From JBOFSR01 sp051651645 (lineage in GTDB: Bacteria > Spirochaetota > Spirochaetia > Treponematales > Treponemataceae), in the NCBI GenBank assembly GCA_051651645.1, contig JBOFSR010000137.1, forward strand, positions 1-27,768: a stretch of 27,768 bases of DNA. The letters run 5' to 3'. The notes beneath the pieces are model-generated. The model made no database searches and was not told the origin of the DNA. It worked only from the letters and a program-made list of their open reading frames with translations. The position numbers were made by a program, and so were the translations under genes. Shown piece after piece: positions 16,314 through 24,405 of the stretch (positions are counted from its first letter, which is position 1; every line of letters starts with the position of its first letter).

Positions 16314-17483
16314 TTAAAATGATTGCTCTTTTTTCTTGGTTAAAATATATGAAGCTCCCAACACCGTGGCAGGAACGGCAAATAAAATCCCCATACTTCC
16401 AATAACAGCTTGCACAATCTCAGAGGCTATTTTCTCGGTATTAATTAAATATAAAAGGTTTTTATTATGGGCAGAAAAAAGCAAAACTGTTGCTAAAGAG
16501 CTACCAATGTAGGCTAAAATTAACGTATTTGTCATCGTGCCGATTGCGTCTTTTCCGATATTCATGCCAGATTTTACCAAACCCATAAAAGACTTTTTTT
16601 GCATGGTATCATAAATCTCTTGTAGGGCAGAGGAAATGGTCATAGCGACGTCCATAACAGCCCCCAGTGAACCAATAACAACGCCTCCCCACAAAATTGC
16701 ACGTAAATCAATAGGATTTTCAGGGTTTAGCTCTTGAAGAACGATAAAGCTTGCATCAATAATTCCTGTAAAATCAAGAATAAACGACATGAACACTGCA
16801 CATAATCCTGCCAAAATAACGCCAACAAGATTTCCAAAAATCGCTGCAAAAGTTTTACTGTTAAGTCCATTTATAATGATTAAACTTGAAAAAATGATAA
16901 AAAAGCTAACAATTATTGTCAAAAGATAAATATTGTAGCCTTTCAAAATGCCAGGAATATAAATCTGAAAAATTGTTAGCGTTGAAAAAATTAGTGAGAG
17001 ATTTGTTGCAACTCCCTTTGCCTTTCCCAAAAAAATAACGCAGAGTAAAAAAATGCAAATCATCCAAAATAAAATTGTTTGTCGTGAATGCCCCGAATAC
17101 CGCCATTCACCAGCACCCTCAAAATTATTAAACTGAACAAGAATTACCGAATCTCCTGCTTGCACTTCGCGTTGCTTAAATGGTACAAATGAATTAATTT
17201 CTTGGAGTCCCTCAATAATCTCATTTTTGAACTCACCATCTTTTATTTTTGCATAAAATGTAATTGTTTTTGTCTCCATCACCTCATCAGAGCTGGATGT
17301 ATCAATATTTTCAATGCGTAAAATCTTTGCTGAGTAAAATTTATCATCTTGAATGAGCAAATTATTGGGATCGCAAATAAATGAACCAATCACCAAAAAA
17401 AGTACCGAAAAAATAATCGTCAACACATAGCCGATTGCATTTGTTGTAACTACAATTTCAATATTATTTGGCTTGCTCTCCAT
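16314..17483 (-). CDS. YibE/F-like multipass membrane protein
   Basis: 389 residues. One membrane helix at about 14-36 is followed by an external domain of about 100 residues, then about seven membrane segments from about 135 to the end. The conserved YibE/F landmarks are in the C-terminal half: 'GGVVIGSLGAVMDVAMTIS' and 'NIGKDAIGTMTNTLILAYIGSSL'. The family has no established function; it is often described as a possible transporter-like membrane protein. AGAGGT precedes the ATG. It is separated by 200 bases from the CBS-ACT gene and by 166 bases from the glycan cluster, so it is probably its own unit. No clear terminator is visible on either side. Confidence 0.8.
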   Translation of the reverse strand: MESKPNNIEIVVTTNAIGYVLTIIFSVLFLVIGSFICDPNNLLIQDDKFYSAKILRIENIDTSSSDEVMETKTITFYAKIKDGEFKNEIIEGLQEINSFVPFKQREVQAGDSVILVQFNNFEGAGEWRYSGHSRQTILFWMICIFLLCVIFLGKAKGVATNLSLIFSTLTIFQIYIPGILKGYNIYLLTIIVSFFIIFSSLIIINGLNSKTFAAIFGNLVGVILAGLCAVFMSFILDFTGIIDASFIVLQELNPENPIDLRAILWGGVVIGSLGAVMDVAMTISSALQEIYDTMQKKSFMGLVKSGMNIGKDAIGTMTNTLILAYIGSSLATVLLFSAHNKNLLYLINTEKIASEIVQAVIGSMGILFAVPATVLGASYILTKKKEQSF

Positions 17484-17649
17484 TGTGACCTCTTTTGTTG
17501 CAAAAATATTTTTATGATTTTATAGCCAATCGTACGCAAAAGCATAGAGTAGGCTAGTATTTATTTCTAATGTAAGAAGAATATCAAAATAACCTACCAT
17601 ATTTTTTTTAGATATACAAGAGTTGTGCGGGATTTTGAAAAATGTTAGA

Positions 17650-18993
17650 TTACTTTTTTAAATCCATGCAAACTTCATAAGTTGATTTTGGAATATATGG
17701 TTTTATTTCATTATCTTTATTTAGAAATACAAAATGTAAAACATCACCACTTTGGAGTGTTAAATCACGTTTTTTTATTTCCATTTCTGAATTTAGTTTA
17801 TAGTCAAAGTAATATTCCATATTATTAGAAAGACTTAATAAGTCGAAGTTATTATATTGGGAGATATGCATAATTTCCCAAAAAGGCATAGGATTTATAT
17901 GTTGCCACAATGATTCTTCGTTAAATGGTACAGAAAAACCAACAGGGCTATTCATAAAATAATCTTTACTATTTTTTGATAAAATATTTGGAGTTGTTAA
18001 AACTAAAATACCATTTGTTTTTAATACTTTTTTGATTTTTCTAAATAATAACCAAGGATTTTCTATGTGTTCTATGACTTCTTGACATAAAACAAAATCA
18101 AATTTGTCTTTTTCAAATGGTAAATCATTGTAATCATTTAAATTATGAAATTTTAGATTTTGAGTGTCATTTTGAAAATCTATGTCAACTCCATATACAT
18201 CAAAATTAGCTGATTCTAATATTTTTACTTGATTTAATAATCCACAACCAACGCTTAGTAATTTATTATTTTTAGGATTTTTTTTCAAATACTCAATCAA
18301 AAAATTCAAGCTATTTTCCGTAACCCCATACATAGCATTTACGCCAGTTAGGAAATTTATTTTTTCATTATTAATATCTATTGTATTGCTTTCATTTTTT
18401 ATAAAAATTTCTTTTAAATTTTTGTTTTCATTTTTTAATATTAAATCATATTTATAATCAAGTCTATTTATACCAGCTAAAGAATCAAGTCGAGAAATAA
18501 GATTATTATATCTTCCGAGTAATTGTTTAATAATAGGTAGATTTTTAATTATTTTTTTTAATATCTTTTTTAAATTCATGTTCTTTCCTTTTTGTAATTT
18601 TTTTATTATAAACTTCAAGGCTTCTTTATTAAAAGCTGTATTCTTCGCATACTTAAAAAATAATAAGACAGTCATAAGATTGCAAACTTTGCTAGAAGGC
18701 TTAGCTCCTCCTGCTAATTGATAAATAACAGGATTTTTAAATGCTTCTTTAATGTCTTCCTTCGAAAATATATTCTTGTATATTCTGTAATAATTTTTTA
18801 GCTTGTGTGTGTATGGTTCATAGTTAAATAATGGGTTAATAGAATATTTTGGTTTTAGAATAAGGTATTTATTTTCAAGAGTTATATTTAATAGATCCAT
18901 ATCTGGCCAATAAAATTTCTTATTGTCTCTATCAAAAACCTCAATAGACCTTTCATAAATTTTATTATTAATATATTTTTCAGTATCTATCAA
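17650..18993 (-). CDS. SAM methyltransferase with N-terminal tail module, fused in frame to the GT8 C-terminal half
   Basis: The frame has three parts. Residues 1-138 match the C-terminal half of a GT8 transferase ('YWPDMDLLNI', 'KNPVIYQLAGGAKP'); the frame continues upstream of the TTG at 18993 into 'KYFYSGLLLID', the usual GT8 'YFNSG' element. Residues 139-170 hold the cluster's shared helix with 'NLPIIKQLLGRYNNL'. Residues about 215-447 form a class I methyltransferase: SAM loop 'LLSVGCGLLNQVK' (about 245-257), acidic 'VYGVDID', and 'FDFVLCQEVIEHIENPW'. ATG 18579 (residue 139) has AAAAGGAAAG just upstream and may be the real start of a 309-residue methyltransferase; a TGA in another frame overlaps that ATG as ATGA, as elsewhere in the cluster. 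The target is probably a hydroxyl or amine of the growing glycan. It is the last gene of the cluster. Confidence 0.7.
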   Translation of the reverse strand: MIDTEKYINNKIYERSIEVFDRDNKKFYWPDMDLLNITLENKYLILKPKYSINPLFNYEPYTHKLKNYYRIYKNIFSKEDIKEAFKNPVIYQLAGGAKPSSKVCNLMTVLLFFKYAKNTAFNKEALKFIIKKLQKGKNMNLKKILKKIIKNLPIIKQLLGRYNNLISRLDSLAGINRLDYKYDLILKNENKNLKEIFIKNESNTIDINNEKINFLTGVNAMYGVTENSLNFLIEYLKKNPKNNKLLSVGCGLLNQVKILESANFDVYGVDIDFQNDTQNLKFHNLNDYNDLPFEKDKFDFVLCQEVIEHIENPWLLFRKIKKVLKTNGILVLTTPNILSKNSKDYFMNSPVGFSVPFNEESLWQHINPMPFWEIMHISQYNNFDLLSLSNNMEYYFDYKLNSEMEIKKRDLTLQSGDVLHFVFLNKDNEIKPYIPKSTYEVCMDLKK

Positions 18994-19034
18994 TAAAAGA
19001 CCTGAGTAGAAATATTTATGGTGTTTATTTAAAT

Positions 19035-19484
19035 TTAAAGTTGAAAATGTTTTATTTCTTCCTCTGCAATAGGAGAAGCTACTGCTCCGACTTCATACTC
19101 TTCTAAATCAATTAAAAATAATTGATTTAAGCTTTCGTTAACGATGATATCGGTATCTAAGTATAATAGTTTGTCAAGTTTATAACCTAACTTCTTAAGA
19201 ATTAAAGGTGCTTTAATTCTTAAGAAGCATAATTTACTTTCCCAGACACCGCTAGCAGTGTAAAAATTTAATTCTTTCTTTAAATCTATTTGAATAAAAT
19301 TAATTTTAAAATTATGAATTTTTTTAAAATTTTCAATATTAATTTTTGTTTTTGTGGATAAATCAGGATGCATTATAAAAAACTCAAACTCATCATTTTT
19401 CTTTGCATTTTTTAATATTGATACAATAGCAATATTTAAGAAAATTGCATAATTTTCATCACAAGTAAATAGTATGTTAATCAT
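19035..19484 (-). pseudogene. GT8-family glycosyltransferase, N-terminal half (gene split by frameshift)
   Basis: 149 residues covering only the first half of a GT8 (lipopolysaccharide glucosyl/galactosyl-type) transferase. 'INILFTCDENYAIFLNIAIVSI' is the N-terminal strand and 'LDKLLYLDTDIIVN' carries the metal-binding DTD (residues 110-112). It stops at TAA 19037-19035, where the sequence expected next ('YFYSGLLLID' and the rest of GT8) is found in another frame of the same strand, leading into the gene at 18993. Adding one base in the T run at 19037-19039 would restore a continuous frame. It starts at an ATGA overlap with the upstream gene, with GGAG 8 bases before, so initiation signals are intact. 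It is either a recent pseudogene or a sequence error; a programmed shift is less likely. Confidence 0.7.
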
Positions 19485-21274
19485 TTTTTAGACTCCATAT
19501 AATCTTTATATTCGTTAATTATCATTAATTCGCTTTTATATGAGCTGTTTTCATCAATAACAAAATTTGGAAATAATTTATTATTTTTTTTAGATAATTC
19601 ATATTTTTCTTTATCTCTATAACCAACAATTTTTGCAGGATTTCCAGCCACAATCGCATATTTGGGTACACTTTTGCTAACAACACTTCCTGCCCCTATA
19701 ATAGCTCCATCCTCAATTCTTACACCGCCTAGTATTATTGTTCTAGCTCCTATCCATACATTGTCCCCTATATGAATAGGCATAGATATAGCTTTGTTAT
19801 CAAATGGAATGAAGTCACTATATTTAAAGTTGTGATTATTTGTCATAATTAAAACTTCATTTGCAATGGCGGTTCTACTTCCAATTTTTAAACCAGTTTC
19901 AGATATGTGAAATCTACAGTTATCTCCAATCCAACAAAATTCACCAAATTCTATATTTTCTAAACCATTCATTGTGCATGTTGGATGTATGTAATAAGTT
20001 TTTTTTACTGCATTAAAAATCATATTCGCTGTATTAATAAAAGTAAATTTATTCAAAGCTTCTTGTGGATTAAAATTTTGAGGATTGTAGAGAAATTCTA
20101 TAATTATATTAGCTAAATTTTCTGGTTCTATGTAAGGATCAACTTCTATGCAATATTGTTTTATATTATTTGAGACAAAATTTTTACTCGTTAATATTTT
20201 CTTCCCAAAACAAATTAACTGACTAACGCAACCAGAAGATTCACCATGTGGTCTTGGTCTTAATTGTATTGATAAATCAACAGAACCCATTAAAGAATAT
20301 AATATTTTGTCACTCGGAGAGTTATAGGATATTATATTCTCGTTTTTTATATTCCATTCTGTAAGGCAGCTGTCTACTCCATATCCCGCTAATAAAAGTT
20401 TTATTTTGTATCCTTTTTCTTTTAATATATCAATTGCTTTGATTATATCCTTTGTCGATTTTGAATTCTGAATCATACCAAAACTTCCAACTACAAACTC
20501 AGAGTTTTTTTTAAGATTTATTTTTTTACTTCTGTTTATGTTAAGTAAAGGTGTATCTATTACATTGATTTTAATATTTTTTAATTCAATATCCTCAAAT
20601 TCTTTTAAAAATAGTTTTTTTGCATTCTCATTAAAAACTATAAATTGATTAATACCGGTTAATTTTAATATAATTTTTAAACCAAAAATATTTTGGTTGA
20701 TTAAAAAGCAGTGATCAATTATATCATCATTTTTAATGAAAATATTCTTATAATATTCTTGTATTAGAGATTTTATATCTGTTTTTAAAAATAATGATAT
20801 AAAATCTAAAATATAATTTTCTCCTAAATATAAAAATCTATTAGGGGTATTTTTTGTTTTTATTGCTTCAATTAAACTTGTTGTATGGTGTATTGAATTA
20901 CCAATGACAAAAATTTTTCCAATATATTGTCGTTTTGACAATAAAAAATTATTTGAAATATACGGATATACGTTTTTTGTTTTATTTTTTGTATATTTCA
21001 AGGCTACGTTGTATGCATATAAGTTCTTAAAATTAGAAATAATATCAAAATCATTGTATAGTTCAGAAAAAATATTTAAAGCAAAAGGAGCCATGCCAGT
21101 TTTTTCAGGTGGAAGCACTGTATAAACAGCTATTTTTGAATTGCTGTTTTCACTTTTATTAAAAATAACTGAAGATTTTAGTTTTAATAAAAAGTTATTT
21201 ATTATTTTTATTTTCTTAAAAGTATAGTGCTTTAGCTTTGAGAAAACGATTCTTAATTTCATTTTAATATCCAT
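19481..21274 (-). CDS. Glycosyltransferase (GT4-like) fused to a hexapeptide-repeat O-acetyltransferase
   Basis: 597 residues with two enzymes in one chain. Residues about 47-425 look like a GT-B transferase: 'VLPPEKTGMAPFALNIFSEL' at the start, 'FVVGSFGMIQNSKSTKDIIKAI' (about 260) and 'RPHGESSGCVSQLICFGKKIL' (about 341-361) where GT4 enzymes bind the sugar nucleotide. Residues about 430-550 form a left-handed beta-helix acyltransferase with the catalytic histidine in 'TNNHNF' (H481) and the closing 'GAGSVVSKSVPKYAIVAGNPAKIVGYR'. The first 45 residues are Lys/Ile-rich and may lie on the membrane. It would add a sugar and acetylate it or the acceptor. The ATG at 21274 lies inside the upstream gene; M5 at 21262 is a second possible start. 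Neither has a strong ribosome site. Confidence 0.75.
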   Translation of the reverse strand: MDIKMKLRIVFSKLKHYTFKKIKIINNFLLKLKSSVIFNKSENSNSKIAVYTVLPPEKTGMAPFALNIFSELYNDFDIISNFKNLYAYNVALKYTKNKTKNVYPYISNNFLLSKRQYIGKIFVIGNSIHHTTSLIEAIKTKNTPNRFLYLGENYILDFISLFLKTDIKSLIQEYYKNIFIKNDDIIDHCFLINQNIFGLKIILKLTGINQFIVFNENAKKLFLKEFEDIELKNIKINVIDTPLLNINRSKKINLKKNSEFVVGSFGMIQNSKSTKDIIKAIDILKEKGYKIKLLLAGYGVDSCLTEWNIKNENIISYNSPSDKILYSLMGSVDLSIQLRPRPHGESSGCVSQLICFGKKILTSKNFVSNNIKQYCIEVDPYIEPENLANIIIEFLYNPQNFNPQEALNKFTFINTANMIFNAVKKTYYIHPTCTMNGLENIEFGEFCWIGDNCRFHISETGLKIGSRTAIANEVLIMTNNHNFKYSDFIPFDNKAISMPIHIGDNVWIGARTIILGGVRIEDGAIIGAGSVVSKSVPKYAIVAGNPAKIVGYRDKEKYELSKKNNKLFPNFVIDENSSYKSELMIINEYKDYMESKK

Positions 21275-21842
21275 ATTTATTTATTAATTCTTCTTCCATT
21301 TTTAAAATTTTATCTTTTTTTCTTCTTGCAACTTTTTCTGCTGGATTTCCTTTATAAATTCCCCAACCTTCAGGTGGGTTTTTGTAAAATACAGTAGATA
21401 CTGTTGATGCTAAACCTTCTGGTATTGTAACACTTGGTAAAACTATATTATTGGTTCCAAGTATTACATGCTTTTCTATTTTCACAAAAGATCTATTAAC
21501 TTTTCTATATTCAATTGGAACACAGGGGCCAATCATTGCATTTCCTAAGAAATCATCGGAACCAGTAATAATTCTGCAACCTGCGGCGATACCTGAGTAA
21601 TCACCTATTTCAAATTCTCCACCGCCAGTTATTGTTGTTTGAGTTGCTATATGAACTCTTTTTCCAATTTTAATTGATTGAGATGCTATTATATGACAAA
21701 AATCATCAATTTGACAACCATCACCTAAGTAGATATTTTTTGTGTTAACTAGAATTGAATTTTTAAAAATTTTTACATCTTTTCCAATGTAAGCAAAACC
21801 AATTTTTTCTAATTCTTCTATTGTATACATACTATTTTCCAT
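21264..21842 (-). CDS. Hexapeptide-repeat sugar acyltransferase
   Basis: 192 residues of left-handed beta-helix repeats ('IGKDVKIFKNSILVNTKNIYLGDGCQIDDFCHI' region, then 'KIGKRVHIATQTTITGGG'), ending in 'IYKGNPAEKVARRKK'. Such enzymes transfer acetyl or another acyl group from CoA to a sugar amine or hydroxyl. It overlaps the aminotransferase gene upstream by 11 bases, a pairing that usually means N-acylation of the amino sugar made by that aminotransferase. Its start at 21842 has no ribosome site; M5 at 21830 has GGAAA at better spacing. It lacks the shared tail of the surrounding transferases. Confidence 0.8.
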   Translation of the reverse strand: MENSMYTIEELEKIGFAYIGKDVKIFKNSILVNTKNIYLGDGCQIDDFCHIIASQSIKIGKRVHIATQTTITGGGEFEIGDYSGIAAGCRIITGSDDFLGNAMIGPCVPIEYRKVNRSFVKIEKHVILGTNNIVLPSVTIPEGLASTVSTVFYKNPPEGWGIYKGNPAEKVARRKKDKILKMEEELINKYGY

Positions 21843-22926
21843 AAAACTTATTTATCTTATCGCAAATAAACTTAACATCCTCTTCTTTTAAGTCAGGGTA
21901 GCTAGGTAAATTCATGCCTCGTAAAGAAACATTTTCAGCAACTTTATGTTTTTCGTATTTTCCAGAGTATATAGGCATTGTGTGAATAGGGTAAAAAGTT
22001 GGTCTTGTTTCAATTTCATTTTCTTTTAAAAATGCTCTTAATTCGTCTCTAACTTTTGAATTTTCACATAATATAGAATTCATCCAGTAAGTGTGTTTTG
22101 TTTCGCCAACTTGTTTGTGATGTGTTATAGGGAGATCTTTTAAATTATCTTGATATAATTTTGCAATATTTGTTTTTTTTGCAATCAATGTTTCTATTTG
22201 CTCTAATTGAGCGCAACCTATTGCAGCTTGAATATTTGTCATTCTGTAATTAGTTCCCCAAGTATCATGCCAATATTCTCTGTATTTTGCAAGCCCTTGT
22301 CCTTTTATGTGCTTTCCTCTTTCAGCTAATGTTTCGTCATTAGTTAAAACCATTCCACCTTCGCCACAAGTTATAGTTTTGTTTCCAAAAAATGAAAAAC
22401 AACTCATGTCACCAAAACTACCAACTTTTTTGCCTTTATATTCTGTTCCAATAGCTTCAGCACAATCTTCTATGACAAATAAGTTGTGTTTTTTTGCAAT
22501 TTCCATTATTTTATCCATATCGCAAGCATGCCCATATAAATGAACAACCATTATAGCTTTTGTTTTAGGTGTGATTTTTCTTTCAATGTCTTCTGGATCC
22601 ATTTGCCAAGTAGATTCTAAGCTATCAACAAAAACAGCTTTTGCATCTAGTTGAAGTATAGGATTAGCGGAAGCTATGTAAGTAAAAGCTGGAACTATTA
22701 CTTCGTCGTCTTTTGAAATTCCTAAACACATTAAAGCAAGGTGTATTGCCAGTGTTCCATTACAAACTGCCATGCCATAGTTAACACCAATATATTTTGA
22801 AAATTTCTCTTCAAATTCATTAACAAACTTTCCTTTTGAGGAAATCCAAGAGCTATCTAGGCATTCATTAACATATTTTTTTTCATTTCCATTTAAAGAT
22901 GGTTGATATACTGGATATTTTATCAT
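21832..22926 (-). CDS. DegT/DnrJ/EryC1 sugar aminotransferase, GDP-perosamine synthase-like
   Basis: 364 residues, full length for the family. It is a PLP enzyme that aminates a 4-keto sugar nucleotide using glutamate. The PLP lysine is in 'FSFFGNKTITCGEGG' (K183), with 'VIEDCAEAIGTEYKGKKVG' (D154) holding the cofactor. 'SSWISSKGKFVNEFE', 'ESTWQMDPEDIERKITP', 'EYWHDTWGTNYRMTNIQAAIG' and 'ETRPTFYPIHTMPIY' are close to GDP-perosamine synthases (Per/RfbE), as I remember them. The product would be GDP-4-amino-4,6-dideoxymannose. A GDP-sugar reductase/epimerase gene lies at the right edge, which fits GDP-mannose chemistry. ATG overlaps the stop of the upstream gene as ATGA; its AAGGAG site lies inside that gene's last codons. 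Confidence 0.8.
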   Translation of the reverse strand: MIKYPVYQPSLNGNEKKYVNECLDSSWISSKGKFVNEFEEKFSKYIGVNYGMAVCNGTLAIHLALMCLGISKDDEVIVPAFTYIASANPILQLDAKAVFVDSLESTWQMDPEDIERKITPKTKAIMVVHLYGHACDMDKIMEIAKKHNLFVIEDCAEAIGTEYKGKKVGSFGDMSCFSFFGNKTITCGEGGMVLTNDETLAERGKHIKGQGLAKYREYWHDTWGTNYRMTNIQAAIGCAQLEQIETLIAKKTNIAKLYQDNLKDLPITHHKQVGETKHTYWMNSILCENSKVRDELRAFLKENEIETRPTFYPIHTMPIYSGKYEKHKVAENVSLRGMNLPSYPDLKEEDVKFICDKINKFYGK

Positions 22927-24383
22927 TTAACTCTCCTTGTATTTTTTATTATATGTTCTAGTTTTTTTTCTAACTCTGTAAATTTTTCTATTTGTATTTG
23001 AATAAGTTTATTTTGTTGTACTAACTGTTGACTTTGTTTCTCTAGTTTCTGTAATAAATTACTGTACCGTTCAAGTAGCAGCTTTATAACTGGAAGTTTT
23101 TTGATGATTTTTTTTAGAAAACTATATTTAATATTAAAATTTAATTTCTTGTTTTCTTTAATATTGCAATTTATTGCTTTTCGAGAAAAAGGAATTTGTA
23201 AAAATTGTTGAATCATGATATCGGTACATTTTTTCCATGAAAATTCTTTTGCTCTTTCAATACCTATTATACTTAATTTTTTTCTAAAGGTTTCTTCAAA
23301 ATATAGCTTTTCATAAGCCTTTATCAACTCAGAGTCATTATTAGGATCTACCATTAATCCAGCATCTCCTACAACCTCAGGCAATGAAGAACTATTAGAA
23401 GTTATTACGGGACAGCCACATTGCATTGCTTCTAATGGAGGCAGTCCAAACCCTTCATAAATAGATACATAAACCGTACACAAAGCATGGGAGTAAAGAG
23501 ATGCTAAATGACAGTCATCAACGTAACCTGCTTTAATAATCTTATCTTTATAACTTGATAAAGTTATTAAATCATTTTCTAATTCTGTAATAAACATATC
23601 CCAAGTTGTTCCTGCTAAAACAATTACTAAATCATCTATTTTATTTTTATTTATAAAATTTATAAAATTTTTTACTGCAAAGATTAAATTTTTTCGGGGT
23701 TCTAGTGTGCATAAACTAAAAATATATTTTTTATCTAAAGGAATATTATATTTTTTTTTGATAAGTTGATTTTTTTCTCTATCTGAATCAACATAAAAAT
23801 TAGTACTTGCTGCTAATAGGGTTGTTGTAATTTTTTTTGGATCTATATTATTTAAGTTCTTTATTATATCTATTTTTGTATGTTCAGATATCGTAAAAAA
23901 GTAATCATTTTTTGTCCATGAATCTATCATTTTTTTAAAAGGAGAATTATTATCCGATGAATGATGTTTATCTGGATACAAAATTGGTATAATATCATAT
24001 ACCAATGAAAAACAAGAAATATTAGAATCTCGTATACTCTGAGGTATTTTATAATAAGTAGAAAAATATAAATCTATTTCTTTTGAGTTATTAGTAAAAA
24101 TTTTTAAATTGGGTATTTTCTTTTTATAAAATTTTATAAACTGCTGAATTGAAAGGAGGATCTCATTTGTTGCATACAGATAAATTTCAAGACAGTCATA
24201 TTTAGAAAAATTTTCTAAAATATTAAGTGCAACTGTAAAGATACCAGTACGAGCCGCATCATTTTGAGAATATCCTGCTAATACCTGTGCATCATATAAA
24301 ATATTTATTTTCTCAGCATAGCTAGTTTCTATGAGCGCATTTTTTTTTATTATTTTGTTTTTCTTGTTCGATGCAGTGTTCAC
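22923..24383 (-). CDS. GT4-family glycosyltransferase with C-terminal tail module
   Basis: 486 residues. The GT-B transferase domain covers about 25-400: 'GIFTVALNIL' in the N-terminal lobe, 'FSLCTLEPRKNLIFAVKNFI' in the interdomain region and 'SIYEGFGLPPLEAMQCGCPVITSNSSSLPEVVGDAG' split features with the EX7E pair that binds the nucleotide sugar. It is mannosyltransferase-like in character. Residues about 423-486 are the tail: Lys-rich helix 'KKIIKKLPVIKLLLERY', then a coiled coil with 'QQNKLIQIQIEKF' and 'ELEKKLEHIIK'. The start is GTG 24383 with AGAGAG 8 bases upstream. The DNA for the tail is about 95% identical to that of the next upstream gene, although the catalytic folds are unrelated. 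Confidence 0.8.
   Translation of the reverse strand: MNTASNKKNKIIKKNALIETSYAEKINILYDAQVLAGYSQNDAARTGIFTVALNILENFSKYDCLEIYLYATNEILLSIQQFIKFYKKKIPNLKIFTNNSKEIDLYFSTYYKIPQSIRDSNISCFSLVYDIIPILYPDKHHSSDNNSPFKKMIDSWTKNDYFFTISEHTKIDIIKNLNNIDPKKITTTLLAASTNFYVDSDREKNQLIKKKYNIPLDKKYIFSLCTLEPRKNLIFAVKNFINFINKNKIDDLVIVLAGTTWDMFITELENDLITLSSYKDKIIKAGYVDDCHLASLYSHALCTVYVSIYEGFGLPPLEAMQCGCPVITSNSSSLPEVVGDAGLMVDPNNDSELIKAYEKLYFEETFRKKLSIIGIERAKEFSWKKCTDIMIQQFLQIPFSRKAINCNIKENKKLNFNIKYSFLKKIIKKLPVIKLLLERYSNLLQKLEKQSQQLVQQNKLIQIQIEKFTELEKKLEHIIKNTRRVK
22964..23078 (-). repeat. Copy A of 115-bp tail repeat
   Basis: It matches 24441-24555 with 6 mismatches in 115 bases and no gaps (my hand alignment). It encodes most of the tail of the GT4 gene. 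Identity falls off on both sides. Confidence 0.9.
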
Positions 24384-24405
24384 TTGTTATTCTCTCTAAA
24401 ACTAT

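Noticed and set aside
17484..17649. Terminator at the end of the glycan cluster
   Set aside because: I found T tracts but no convincing stem in this 166-base gap.
19031..19045. Phase-variable switch in the GT8 gene
   Set aside because: The runs at the break are only three or four bases long, too short for typical slipped-strand switching; a plain indel or sequence error is simpler.
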